Positions 7,824 to 16,677 of a DNA stretch of 64,000 bases are shown piece after piece. The stretch is from positions 124,001 to 188,000 of the forward strand of contig VSSA01000008.1 of assembly GCA_008123405.1 (NCBI GenBank). Direction: 5' to 3'. Position numbers and translations under genes: made by a program. The stretch's first letter is position 1. Every line of letters begins with the position of its first letter. This stretch comes from Nocardioides sp. BGMRC 2183 (GTDB lineage: Bacteria > Actinomycetota > Actinomycetes > Propionibacteriales > Nocardioidaceae). Below the pieces are notes generated by a model that did no database searches, was not told the DNA's origin, and was given only the letters and a program-made list of their open reading frames with translations.

Positions 7824-8741
7824 ATGTTGTCGCTGCACCAGCTCACCTGCTTCCTCGCCACCTACGAGCAGGGCTCGCTCACCCGCGCCGCGGACGCGCT
7901 CGGCTACGCGCAGCCGAGCGTGTCCGAGCAGATCCGGAGCCTGGAGAGGTCGCTCGACGTCCAGCTCTTCCGTCGGGTCGGGCGCGGCGTCGTACCGACG
8001 ACGGTGGCCGACGCCCTGCGGCCACATGCGGAGAAGGTGCTCGCGGCGGTCGCCGAGACCGAGCGAGCCGTGGCCAGCACCCGGTCTTTGGAGACCGGCA
8101 CGATCCGGTTCGGGATGTTCGGCACCGCTCGGCTGTACGCCGGCGCCGCGCTGATCGCCGACGTCCTCGACCGCCACCCCGGGGTCCGCGTCGAGCTCGT
8201 CGGACAGAACTCGCTCGACGTGCAGGAGGACCTGCGGCGCGGTCGCCTCGAGGCGGCGATGATCGCGGTCGCGAACCTGTCCAGCGAAGGGATGACGATC
8301 ACGCCGGTGGCCCGCGACGAGCTGGTCTACATCTCGGCCGACCCCGAGCGCCTGGCCGGTCCGATCACCGCACATCGCCTCGCACAGGCGTCCATGGTGA
8401 TGGCTGAGACGACGTGGCGGGAGTCGGACTCCACCCGGATCGTGCTGCGCCAGATGCTGCACGAGACCGGGCGCAACCCACCCACACGGATCGAGGTGGA
8501 GGACGTCGAAACGGCCGTCGAGCTGGTCGACCGCGGCCTCGCCGACTCGGTGATCAACAAGGGCGCCGCCCAGCAACTGCTCCCGCGGATGGCGCCGAAG
8601 ACCGGTTGGGTCTCGCTGCGGCCGCGGCAGTACGACACGATCGCGATCGTGCACCGCGCCGGGGCCCAGCTCTCGCCGGCCGCCCGGCTCATGATCGAGC
8701 TCGCCACCGAACGGATCCGGGCGATCGCCGACCCGCTGTGA
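7824..8741 (+). CDS. LysR family transcriptional regulator
   Basis: A 305-residue LysR-type regulator. Residues 1-60 are the winged helix-turn-helix (LHQLTCFLATYEQGSLTRAADAL, then QPSVSEQIRSLE, then LFRRVGRGV), followed by a linker helix and a two-lobed periplasmic-binding-like effector domain from about residue 90. The start is ATG 7824, without a clear Shine-Dalgarno. The upstream gap holds a short inverted repeat CTACC-agg-GGTAG (7755-7767) that could be part of its own operator. Its nearest divergent neighbour is the 58-aa Cys-rich gene; its convergent neighbour is the alpha/beta hydrolase, 10 bp away. The target genes are not evident. Confidence 0.88.
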   Translation: MLSLHQLTCFLATYEQGSLTRAADALGYAQPSVSEQIRSLERSLDVQLFRRVGRGVVPTTVADALRPHAEKVLAAVAETERAVASTRSLETGTIRFGMFGTARLYAGAALIADVLDRHPGVRVELVGQNSLDVQEDLRRGRLEAAMIAVANLSSEGMTITPVARDELVYISADPERLAGPITAHRLAQASMVMAETTWRESDSTRIVLRQMLHETGRNPPTRIEVEDVETAVELVDRGLADSVINKGAAQQLLPRMAPKTGWVSLRPRQYDTIAIVHRAGAQLSPAARLMIELATERIRAIADPL

Positions 8742-8751
8742 GGAGAACCGC

Positions 8752-10359
8752 TCAGCACTCCAGTCCATCGTCGGGGACCACACCGTCGAGCAGGTAGCCG
8801 TGCACCGCTTCGTCGATGCAGGCGTTGCCGCGGTTGTAGGCGGTGTGGCCGTCACCGTCGCGGCTGACCAGCACGCCCGACTTCAGCTGATCGGCCATCG
8901 CCACCGCCTCCTGGTACGGCGTGGCCGGGTCGCGCGTCGTACCGATCACGACGATCGGGGCAGCGCCGGCGCCGTCGATGTCGAGGCCCGGCTCGTCGGT
9001 CGCGGTGAACGGGATGCCCGCGCAGTTGAGCATCCCCCAGGCGAAGACCTCACCGAAAGTCGGCGACGCCTTCAGGAAGTCCGGCATCTGGGCGGACACC
9101 TGCTTCGGGGTGAACGCGGTGGGGTCGTCGAGGCAGTTGATCACCGAGATCGCCTCGAGACTGTTGTCGGCGTAGGACCCTGATTCACGCGAGCCGTAGG
9201 TGTCGGAGAGGTAGAGCAGCGTGGAGCCGTCCCCCTCCATCGCCTGCGCCAGCGCCTGGTCCAGAATCGGCCAGTTCTCCCGCGCATAGAGCGGGAGGAT
9301 CAGACCGTAGAAGGCGTTGCCGACCTGGAGGTCGCGCTCCGGGTCCTTGGTGGGCAGCGGCGTTTCGTCGATGTCGTCGAGCAGCCCGGTGATCGTCTGC
9401 AACCCGTCGTCGACCGAGTCGCCGAGGTAGCAATCGCCCTCGTCGACGCAGTTGCCGACGTAGGAGCGCAGCGCCGTCTCGAAACCCTTCGCCTGGCTGA
9501 GCGCATCCTCGCGCGACCCCAACGCCGGATTGATCGCGCCGTCGAGGACGAAGCGGCCCACCTTCTTCGGAAACAGCTCGGCGTACGTCGCCCCCAGGCG
9601 GGTGCCGTAGGAGTAGCCGAAGTAGCGCAGCCGCTCCTCCCCGAGGACCGAGCGCAGCACATCCATGTCGCGGGCCGCCTCGACCGTGCTGACGTGTCCG
9701 ACCAGTGCGTCGGAGCGCTGCGCGCACCCGGCCCAGAAGGCGCCGAGATCGTCGACGAACTCGGTCTCCTCCTCCGTCGTGTCCGGCGCGGGATCCTGGG
9801 CGACGTAGGCGTCGAGCTCCTCGTCGGTGAAACAGTCGACGGGATCGGAGTCGCCGGTGCCGCGCGGGTCGAACCCGACCACGTCGTAGGCCGCGAGCAC
9901 CTCGGGCGCGAAGTAGAGGTCGGCCTGGGTGGCCACATCGGTGCCCGGGGCGCCGGGGCCGCCCGGGTTCACCACCAGCGAGCCCTGGCGCTCGCCGGTC
10001 GCCCGGGTGCGCTCGAGTGCGATCTCGGTGGTGCCGGCGGCGACGTCGGTGTAGTCGATCGGCACCTCGAGGGTGGCGCACTCGTTGTCGCCGCACTGCT
10101 CCCAGCTCAGCGACTGACGGTAGAACGTGCGCAGCTCGCGCGGGACGCCCTGGAGCCCGACCTGCGGGGTCGGCTCGGTCCGCTCGGGCAACGGAGCCGC
10201 GGACGAGTCGTCCCCCTCCGGATCGTCGGCAGACCCGTCGTCGCCGACCAGTGCCCAGACGGCGCCGAAGCAGCCCGCGACGATCAGCGCGCCGACCAGC
10301 ACCAGGGCGACGACCTGCACCTTGCCACGCTCGCGCACAGCTCTCCTCTCGTCCTCCAC
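8752..10359 (-). CDS. Exported alpha/beta hydrolase, tripeptidyl aminopeptidase (SlpD/E, TAP) type
   Basis: A 535-residue serine hydrolase. The N-terminus has a basic start and hydrophobic segment ending in VAGC, a plausible lipobox with C30, then an acidic disordered spacer, so it is probably a membrane-anchored extracytoplasmic lipoprotein. The catalytic triad is visible: S250 in GYSYGT, D477 in TTRDPATPY and H505 in GDGHTAYNRG. NPGGPG forms the oxyanion region, and the C-terminal part with conserved cysteines matches the TAP C-terminal domain. Streptomyces relatives remove tripeptides from exported proteins. It ends 10 bp from the convergent LysR gene and reads away from holB. Confidence 0.88.
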   Translation of the reverse strand: MEDERRAVRERGKVQVVALVLVGALIVAGCFGAVWALVGDDGSADDPEGDDSSAAPLPERTEPTPQVGLQGVPRELRTFYRQSLSWEQCGDNECATLEVPIDYTDVAAGTTEIALERTRATGERQGSLVVNPGGPGAPGTDVATQADLYFAPEVLAAYDVVGFDPRGTGDSDPVDCFTDEELDAYVAQDPAPDTTEEETEFVDDLGAFWAGCAQRSDALVGHVSTVEAARDMDVLRSVLGEERLRYFGYSYGTRLGATYAELFPKKVGRFVLDGAINPALGSREDALSQAKGFETALRSYVGNCVDEGDCYLGDSVDDGLQTITGLLDDIDETPLPTKDPERDLQVGNAFYGLILPLYARENWPILDQALAQAMEGDGSTLLYLSDTYGSRESGSYADNSLEAISVINCLDDPTAFTPKQVSAQMPDFLKASPTFGEVFAWGMLNCAGIPFTATDEPGLDIDGAGAAPIVVIGTTRDPATPYQEAVAMADQLKSGVLVSRDGDGHTAYNRGNACIDEAVHGYLLDGVVPDDGLEC

Positions 10360-10375
10360 CTTCAGTCCTCGGTCT

Positions 10376-11524
10376 TCATTCCTCTGCCACCTGCAGCGCC
10401 ACCATCATCGACTCCAGCGCCAAAGCCGGGGCGACGTTGAACTCCAACATCTGCTCGCGCGCCCCGAAGACCGCCCCGATCCGCCGCAGGTTCTCCTCCG
10501 GGGTGGAGCGCCGGGCGAGCTCGGTGATCTCGGGCCGCAGGTCCTCGTTCACCAATCCACCGGGAGCCTGGACCGCGACCGCGATCGCGTCCCGATAGAC
10601 CGACGTCAGATCCGTCAGCCCGCGGTCCACCACGTCGAGGACCCGACGCTTGGCACGGGTCTTCTGGTCCTTCTCCATGTCACGCAGCGCCGGACCGTAC
10701 TCCCGCGGCCGCCGGCCCCGGTCGACCACACCGTAGGCCGTATCCAGGTCGGCCTTCTCCTCCGCGTCGAGACGGCTGGTGATCGCCTCTGCCTCGACCT
10801 TGGCGTTCTCCGCGAGCAGCGACGCTGCGCGCAGACAGGCACCGAGGTTGGTCAGCCGGGCGGGGATGCCCACCACGGCACTGCGCCGCTTGCGGACCTC
10901 CTCGTCGAAGGCGAGCGCCTGCGCCCGGCCGATGTGCCCCTGGCTCGCCCGGGCCGCGTACGTCGCCAGCGACTCCTCGACGCCCTTGCGGGCCAGGAAG
11001 TCGGCGACCTCCTCCGTGGTCGGGGTGGCCAGGGTGACCAGCCGACACCGGGAGCGGATCGTCGGCAGCATGTCGTCGACCGTTGGCGTGCACAGCATCC
11101 ACACGGTCCGCCCGTTGGGCTCCTCGATCGCCTTGAGCAGCGCGTTGCACGCCTGCTCGGTGAGCCGGTCTGCGTCCTCGACGATGAGGATCTGCCACCG
11201 GTCCCCCATCGGGGTCAGTGCGGCCTTCCGGACCAACTCGCGCACGTCCTTGACGCCGATGGTGAGCTTCTCGGTGCGGATCACCGCGACGTCGGCGTGG
11301 CTGCCGGTCAACACCGTGTGGCACTGGTGGCACTGCCCGCAGCCGCCCTGGGGACACTGGAGGGCGGCCGCGAACGCGATCGCCGCGTTGGACCGACCCG
11401 AACCGGGTGGTCCAGTGAAGAGCCAGGAGTGCGTCATCCCGTGGCCGGCGACCGCACGACGCAGCGCCTCGACCGTCGGGGCCTGGCCGACGAGCGTGGA
11501 CCAGATGTCCCCGGTGGGCCTCAC
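10376..11524 (-). CDS. holB: DNA polymerase III subunit delta prime
   Basis: A 382-residue clamp-loader subunit. The AAA+ domain begins with LVGQAPTVEALRRAV; the P-loop is GPPGSGRS (38-45), with arginine in place of the usual lysine, so ATP binding may be weak, as known for delta prime. A zinc module with C57, C62, C65 and C68 follows. Then come IVEDADRLTEQACNALLKAIEEP (Walker B region, split here as LIVEDADRL and NALLKAIEE) and the sensor-1 motif LPTIRSRC. The GTG start at 11524 overlaps the tmk stop as GTGA, the usual tmk-holB coupling in actinobacteria. Confidence 0.94.
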   Translation of the reverse strand: MRPTGDIWSTLVGQAPTVEALRRAVAGHGMTHSWLFTGPPGSGRSNAAIAFAAALQCPQGGCGQCHQCHTVLTGSHADVAVIRTEKLTIGVKDVRELVRKAALTPMGDRWQILIVEDADRLTEQACNALLKAIEEPNGRTVWMLCTPTVDDMLPTIRSRCRLVTLATPTTEEVADFLARKGVEESLATYAARASQGHIGRAQALAFDEEVRKRRSAVVGIPARLTNLGACLRAASLLAENAKVEAEAITSRLDAEEKADLDTAYGVVDRGRRPREYGPALRDMEKDQKTRAKRRVLDVVDRGLTDLTSVYRDAIAVAVQAPGGLVNEDLRPEITELARRSTPEENLRRIGAVFGAREQMLEFNVAPALALESMMVALQVAEE

Positions 11525-12177
11525 CCGAGACCCGCCTTCGCGAGCAGCGCCGCGACGCGATCGGCCACCGTCGCGGCAAGCTCCTCGATCGGTGCCCGGG
11601 CATCCAGCACCAGGTAGTGATCCAGGTCCGCGGCCGCCATCGCGGCGAAGGCGGCCCGGACCCGCTGGTGGAACTCCAGCGACTCCTGCTCGATCCGGTC
11701 ACGACCGGTGAACCGTCCAAGCCCAGAAGCGGGGTCGAGGTCGAGCACCACGGTCAGGTGCGGTCGCAGGTCGCGGGTCGCCCAGCGCGCCACCTGCTCC
11801 ACCTCGTCCACCGCCAGCGTCCGGCCAGCGCCCTGATAGGCCAGCATGGAGTCGACGTAACGGTCGGTGATCACCACCGCGCCCCGCTCCAGCGCGGGCT
11901 CGACCAGGGTCGCGACGTGCTCGGCCTTGTCCGCGGCGTAGAGCAGCACCTCGGTGTGCGGGTCGAGGTCGCCCGTCTCCGGGCTGAGCACGATCCGCCG
12001 CACCTCCTTGCCGACGCTGGTGTCGCCGGGCTCGAAGGTGAGCACGACCTCGTGTCCGGCAGCGGTCAGGCGATCGGCGAGCAGTCGCGACTGGGTCGAC
12101 TTGCCCGAGCCCTCGCCGCCCTCGAAGCAGACGAAGACACCGGTGTCGGTGTAGCGGCCGGGCCGGTCGGGAGTCAC
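11521..12177 (-). CDS. tmk: Thymidylate kinase (dTMP kinase)
   Basis: A 218-residue kinase that phosphorylates dTMP to dTDP. The P-loop EGGEGSGKST lies at residues 19-28 (K26). FEPGDTSVGKEVR carries the dTMP-binding part, TDRYVDSMLAYQGAGR has the DR(Y) motif, and the lid region RFTGRDRIEQES contains its arginines. Length matches bacterial Tmk, with a short N-terminal extension before the P-loop. The start is GTG 12177. It is translationally coupled to holB downstream by a GTGA overlap. Confidence 0.95.
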   Translation of the reverse strand: MTPDRPGRYTDTGVFVCFEGGEGSGKSTQSRLLADRLTAAGHEVVLTFEPGDTSVGKEVRRIVLSPETGDLDPHTEVLLYAADKAEHVATLVEPALERGAVVITDRYVDSMLAYQGAGRTLAVDEVEQVARWATRDLRPHLTVVLDLDPASGLGRFTGRDRIEQESLEFHQRVRAAFAAMAAADLDHYLVLDARAPIEELAATVADRVAALLAKAGLG

Positions 12178-12236
12178 AGGGTCAACCTACGAGACCGTGC
12201 CGACGGAACCGGCCGATGGGTCAGGCAGGCCCGCGG

Positions 12237-12548
12237 TCACTCGGCGGGCGCGACCAACGGTGAGCCCGCCACGTCGAAGCGGAACCCGCCGAACTCGCCC
12301 GACATCCACGGGCGGGCCGCGGCGATCGCTGCCTGCACCGACTCCAACTGCAGCGAGTCGCGGTGGGCCTGCGCCGAGGTCCACCGCTCGACCACGTAGA
12401 CACGGTCGGGCTCTTCGTCGCTGGTGCCGACGTCGTACTGGAGGCAGCCGACGGCGGCGAGCTCCGTGGACGGCGCGGTGAGGTGCGCGATGAGATCGGC
12501 GGCACGCCCGGGGAGCACGCCGATCCAGCCGGCGTTCACGAAGGTCAT
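12237..12548 (-). CDS. Antibiotic biosynthesis monooxygenase (ABM) domain protein
   Basis: A 103-residue single-domain protein with the ferredoxin-like ABM fold pattern: an N-terminal strand MTFVNAGWIGVLPGR, helix AADLIAHLTAP, strands GCLQYDVGTSDEEPDRVYVVERW, and helix AQAHRDSLQLESVQAAIAAARPWM. The VERW and AHRDS elements are typical of YgiN-like quinol or small-molecule monooxygenases and heme-degrading relatives. It stands alone between topA and tmk. The physiological substrate is unknown; many family members are stress-associated. Confidence 0.8.
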   Translation of the reverse strand: MTFVNAGWIGVLPGRAADLIAHLTAPSTELAAVGCLQYDVGTSDEEPDRVYVVERWTSAQAHRDSLQLESVQAAIAAARPWMSGEFGGFRFDVAGSPLVAPAE

Positions 12549-12585
12549 GCCGGACACGGTAGACACCGGCACCGACATCGACCGG

Positions 12586-15297
12586 TCAGGACTTCTTGGC
12601 CGTCGACTTCTTCGCGGTCGTCTTCTTCGCGGCGCTCTTCTTGGCGGTCGACTTCTTGGCCGTCTTCTTGGCGGCGGTCTTCTTCGCGCCCTTCTTGGCA
12701 GCCTTCTTCGCCGGCCCCTTGGCCCTGCGCTCGGCGAGCAGCTCGGCGGCCCGCTCCAGGGTGATCGCCTCGACGGTGTCGTCCTTGCGGAGGGTGGCGT
12801 TGTACTCACCGTCGGTGACGTACTCGCCGAACCGCCCCGCCTTGACCACGACCGGCTGACCCGAGACCGGATCGGCGCCGAGCTCCTTGAGCGGCGGCGC
12901 GGCCGCAGCGCGGCCGCGCTGCTTGGGCTGGCTGTAGATCCGCTCGGCCTCCTCGAGGGTGATCGAGAAGATCTGGTCCTCGGTAGTCAGTGAGCGGGAG
13001 TCGGTGCCCTTCTTCAGGTAGGGGCCGTAGCGCCCGTTCTGGGCGGTGATCTCCACGCCATCCTCCCCGGCGCCGACCACCCGGGGTAGCGCGAGCAGCT
13101 TGACCGCGTCCTCGAGCGTCACCGTGTCCAGTGACATCGACTTGAACAGTGAGCCGGTGCGCGGCCGCTCCTTCTTCGGGGCGTCCTCGGGCAGCACCTC
13201 CGTCACATACGGCCCGTAGCGGCCGTTCTTGGCAACCACGCGCAGACCGGTCTCCGGGTGGGTGCCGAGCTCGATCTCCTCGCCCGCCGGGTTGGCCAAC
13301 AGCTCCTTCGCCTTGGCCGCCGTCAGCTCGTCGGGCGGCAGGTCGTCGGGCACATTGGCGCGCTTGGCGAACGCCGTGCCGTCGTCGCCCGGTCCCTCCA
13401 GGTACGGGCCGTACTTCCCGACGCGCAGGTGGATGCCGTCGGCCTCCTCGCCGACAGGGAAGGTCGCGAGCTCACGCGCGTCGATGTCGCCGAGCCCGTC
13501 CACCAGCCCCTTGAGCCCGGCGAGCTTGTCGGAGCCGTAGTAGAACTCGGTGAGCTCGGTGATCCGATCCTTGTCGCCGCGGGCGATCTCGTCGAGAACA
13601 CCCTCCATCCCGGCGGTGAAGTCGTAGTCGATCAGCCGGGTGAAGTGCTCGGTGAGCAGCCGGGTCACCGAGAACGCGATCCACGCCGGCACCAGGGCGG
13701 TGCCCTTCTTGTAGACATAGCCCCGGTTGAGGATCGTCCCGATGATCGAGGCGTACGTCGAGGGCCGGCCGATCTCGCGGTCCTCGAGCTCCTTGATCAG
13801 CGTCGCCTCGGTGTAGCGGGCCGGCGGCTTGGTCTCGTGCCCGTTCGCCTCCAGCGAGGCCGCGGAGACCGGGTCGCCCTGCTGCAGCGCCGGCAACCGG
13901 GTCTCGGCGTCGTCCTTGCGGCTGGCAGCGTCGTCGGTGCCCTCGACGTACGCCTTGAGGAAGCCGTGGAAGGTGATCACCCGGCCGGACGCGGAGAACA
14001 CGACGTCCTCGCCGGTGGCCGCCGCGCCACCCAGGCGCACCGAGACGGTCTGGCCGACCGCGTCCTTCATCTGGGAGGCGACGGTGCGCATCCAGATCAG
14101 CTCGTAGAGACGGAACTGGTCACCCTTGAGCCCCGTCTGGGCCGGGGTGCGGAACGCGTCGCCGGCGGGCCGGATCGCCTCGTGCGCCTCCTGGGCGTTC
14201 TTCACCTTCGAGGTGTAGGTGCGCGGCTTGTCCGGCAGGTACTCCGCGCCGTACAGCTCGTTGACCTGGGCCCGCGCCGCGCCGATCGCCGCCCCCGAGA
14301 GCGTGGTCGAGTCGGTGCGCATATAGGTGATGAAGCCGTTCTCGTAGAGCCGCTGCGCGACCGACATGGTCACACTCGAGCTCATCCCCAGCTTGCGGCT
14401 CGCCTCCTGCTGGAGGGTGGTGGTCCGGAACGGCGGGTACGGCGAGCGCTTGTAGGGCTTCGACTCCACCGAACGGACGTCGAAGGTGGTGCTCTCCAGC
14501 GCCGCGACCAGACCCTCGGCCCGCTGGCGGTCCAGGTGCACCACGTCGGCGCGGCCCTTGAGCTGGCCGTCGGCACCGAAGTTCGAACCCGACGCGACCC
14601 GGGTGCCGTCCAGCGAGTGGAGCTTGGCCGGGAACATCCGCTGGTCGTGGCCGGAGCCGGCGTCGAAGGTGCCCTCGAGGTCCCAGTAGGAGGCGACCTT
14701 GAAGGCCATCCGCTCCTTCTCGCGGTCCACCACCAGGCGGGTCGCCACCGACTGCACCCGGCCGGCCGAGAGGCCGGACATCACCTTGCGCCAGAGCACC
14801 GGGGAGACCTCGTAGCCGTAGAGGCGATCGAGGAGCCGCCGAGTCTCCTGCGCCTCGACCAGGTCCATGTCCAGGTCCCGCGGGTTGGCGGCGGCCTCCT
14901 GGATCGCGGGCTTGGTGATCTCGTGGAAGACCATCCGCCGGACCGGGATGTTCTTCGGCTTCAGCTCGTCGAGCAGGTGCCAGGCGATCGCCTCTCCCTC
15001 GCGGTCACCATCGGTGGCGAGATAGAGCTCGTCGGCGTCCTTCAGCAACGACTTGAGCTTGGAGATGTGCGACTTCTTGTCCCGCGGCACCACGTAGTAC
15101 GGCGTGAACTCGTGGTCCACGTCGATCGCCAGTCGCCCCCACGGCTTGTCCTTGATCTTGGCCGGGGTGTCCGAGGCGTTGTTGGGCAGGTCGCGGATGT
15201 GACCGATCGAGGACTCCACGACGAAACCGTCGCCGAGGTAGCCGCCGATGGTGCGCGCCTTGGCGGGCGACTCCACGATCACCAACTTGTGTGCCAC
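12586..15297 (-). CDS. topA: DNA topoisomerase I
   Basis: A 903-residue type IA topoisomerase that relaxes negative supercoils. The Toprim domain starts at residue 4 (LVIVESPAKARTIGGYL) and includes LYLATDGDREGEAIAWHL. The active-site tyrosine is Y325 in GFITYMRTDS. AGRVQSVATRLVV and QEAHEAIRP are further family signatures. The C-terminal third has several repeated GRYGPYV-type modules of the actinobacterial enzyme (four or five are visible) and a 40-residue basic tail of alternating lysine and alanine/threonine. GTG 15297 begins at the conserved domain edge; the frame is open upstream but the residues there look non-conserved. Confidence 0.96.
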   Translation of the reverse strand: MAHKLVIVESPAKARTIGGYLGDGFVVESSIGHIRDLPNNASDTPAKIKDKPWGRLAIDVDHEFTPYYVVPRDKKSHISKLKSLLKDADELYLATDGDREGEAIAWHLLDELKPKNIPVRRMVFHEITKPAIQEAAANPRDLDMDLVEAQETRRLLDRLYGYEVSPVLWRKVMSGLSAGRVQSVATRLVVDREKERMAFKVASYWDLEGTFDAGSGHDQRMFPAKLHSLDGTRVASGSNFGADGQLKGRADVVHLDRQRAEGLVAALESTTFDVRSVESKPYKRSPYPPFRTTTLQQEASRKLGMSSSVTMSVAQRLYENGFITYMRTDSTTLSGAAIGAARAQVNELYGAEYLPDKPRTYTSKVKNAQEAHEAIRPAGDAFRTPAQTGLKGDQFRLYELIWMRTVASQMKDAVGQTVSVRLGGAAATGEDVVFSASGRVITFHGFLKAYVEGTDDAASRKDDAETRLPALQQGDPVSAASLEANGHETKPPARYTEATLIKELEDREIGRPSTYASIIGTILNRGYVYKKGTALVPAWIAFSVTRLLTEHFTRLIDYDFTAGMEGVLDEIARGDKDRITELTEFYYGSDKLAGLKGLVDGLGDIDARELATFPVGEEADGIHLRVGKYGPYLEGPGDDGTAFAKRANVPDDLPPDELTAAKAKELLANPAGEEIELGTHPETGLRVVAKNGRYGPYVTEVLPEDAPKKERPRTGSLFKSMSLDTVTLEDAVKLLALPRVVGAGEDGVEITAQNGRYGPYLKKGTDSRSLTTEDQIFSITLEEAERIYSQPKQRGRAAAAPPLKELGADPVSGQPVVVKAGRFGEYVTDGEYNATLRKDDTVEAITLERAAELLAERRAKGPAKKAAKKGAKKTAAKKTAKKSTAKKSAAKKTTAKKSTAKKS

Positions 15298-15516
15298 TGC
15301 CGACTTCTCTCTCGTCTGTGGTGGGCGCCGCGGCCGGATGTCCCGGTCCCTGCGTGCTGCCCGCTCCCTGCCATCTCGTGGCGGCCTGAAGCCTCCACGG
15401 CCGCTCACGGTAGCGCGTGCTGTCCAGCCCGGGCCCACCGTGGCCCGGGAACGGGACGCCGAACGTGGCCGGGGCCACCGCCTGGATCGGCTCCTCGCGA
15501 CCGGGCCCGGTGCGGC

Positions 15517-16647
15517 TCAGTCGTTGACGGTGACCTTGCCGATCGTCTGCTCCTGCAGCGCGATCAGCTTGTCGTCGCCGATCGGCACGGCGTAGATGTA
15601 GAGGCCGTAGAGCCGGTCGTGACCCGTGTCGACGACAACCACCTGGACCTGGTCCCCCTCGGCCTTGATCCGGGCGTCGTCGACCCGCAGCTCGGCGATC
15701 AGCGAGTAGGCGTCGTGCCCGTCGACCTTCATCGCCTTGGACTCCAGCTCGGTCATCCCGGTGAACCCGGAGTAGAGCTCGGGGTTGTTCGCCATGCAGG
15801 CCATCACCAGCTGGGTCGCCTGCTCCATCGACTCGACCCCGATGTTCTTGCGCAGGCCCCCCACGCCACCGATGGAGACCCAACCGTAGAGGCCATCGTC
15901 AGAGGTCTCGATGGTCCGGTTGATCGTGCTCATCCGCTCGGCGAAGGTGAACGCGGTCGCATAGCTGTGGTCGATGGTGTAGCCCTCGTCCTTGAGCGAA
16001 GGCATCGTCAGCCGGCCACCCGTGATCGTCTCCCCCTTGTTGGGTCGACTGCTCACCGGCTGCCCGCTGGTGCAGGTCCCGACGCTGGGCGCCGAGGGGT
16101 CGGAGGAACCCTCGCTGGGCGAGGTGTCCTCGCTCTCCTCCTCGTCCCCGTCGGTGCTCGCGGAGTCCTCCGAGGAGGTGTCGTCGCCGGCCGTGGTGTC
16201 GTCGTCGCCGCCGGCAACGGCGCGCACCGCGAAGAAGGCGATCAGTGCCAGCACCACCAGTGCTGCCACCGCGCCGAGCACGATCCCGACGGTCTTCCCG
16301 GTCGAGCCTCCCGAGCCGCCCGGGGGCTCCGGCGACCACGGACCTCCCGGGCCGTACCCACCGGAGCCGTAGCCACCAGAACCGTAGCCACCGGAGCCGT
16401 AGCTGCCGGGGGTCGGACCGAGGGCGCCGTACGACGAACCGCTGGCGCCGGGCGGTGTCGGCTGGCCGGGCGGGGACGATGGCGGGGCCGCCGGAGGCGG
16501 CGGGGGCTGCTGCGGGGGCTGCTGCGGAGCTTGCTGCGCGCCGCCGTAGGGGTTGCTCGAGGTGTGCTCACTCCACGACTGGCCGTCCCAATACCGGTAG
16601 GTATCGGGTGCGCCCGCCGGGTCGGGATACCAGCCTGCGTTCGTCAC
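15517..16647 (-). CDS. DUF2510 domain membrane protein with extracytoplasmic domain
   Basis: A 376-residue protein in four parts. A short N-terminal DUF2510 motif (AGWYPDPAG...YWDGQSW, residues 4-25) is followed by a disordered Pro/Gly-rich stretch with tandem GSGGYGSGGYGSGGY repeats, encoded by 15-bp DNA repeats near 16360-16410. A single transmembrane helix (about 117-140, VGIVLGAVAALVVLALIAFF) and an acidic Ser/Thr linker lead to an outer alpha/beta domain of about 180 residues without a named family. DUF2510 proteins are common in actinobacteria and mostly uncharacterised. It stands alone, 30 bp from the methyltransferase gene. Confidence 0.82.
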   Translation of the reverse strand: MTNAGWYPDPAGAPDTYRYWDGQSWSEHTSSNPYGGAQQAPQQPPQQPPPPPAAPPSSPPGQPTPPGASGSSYGALGPTPGSYGSGGYGSGGYGSGGYGPGGPWSPEPPGGSGGSTGKTVGIVLGAVAALVVLALIAFFAVRAVAGGDDDTTAGDDTSSEDSASTDGDEEESEDTSPSEGSSDPSAPSVGTCTSGQPVSSRPNKGETITGGRLTMPSLKDEGYTIDHSYATAFTFAERMSTINRTIETSDDGLYGWVSIGGVGGLRKNIGVESMEQATQLVMACMANNPELYSGFTGMTELESKAMKVDGHDAYSLIAELRVDDARIKAEGDQVQVVVVDTGHDRLYGLYIYAVPIGDDKLIALQEQTIGKVTVND

Positions 16648-16677
16648 GCGGCCAGTGTGCCAAACGGCGTTCTCACC

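Noticed and set aside
11380-11410. Missing Walker A lysine in HolB as an unusual defect
   Set aside because: Delta prime subunits are known not to require ATP hydrolysis and often carry degenerate P-loops, so this is expected.
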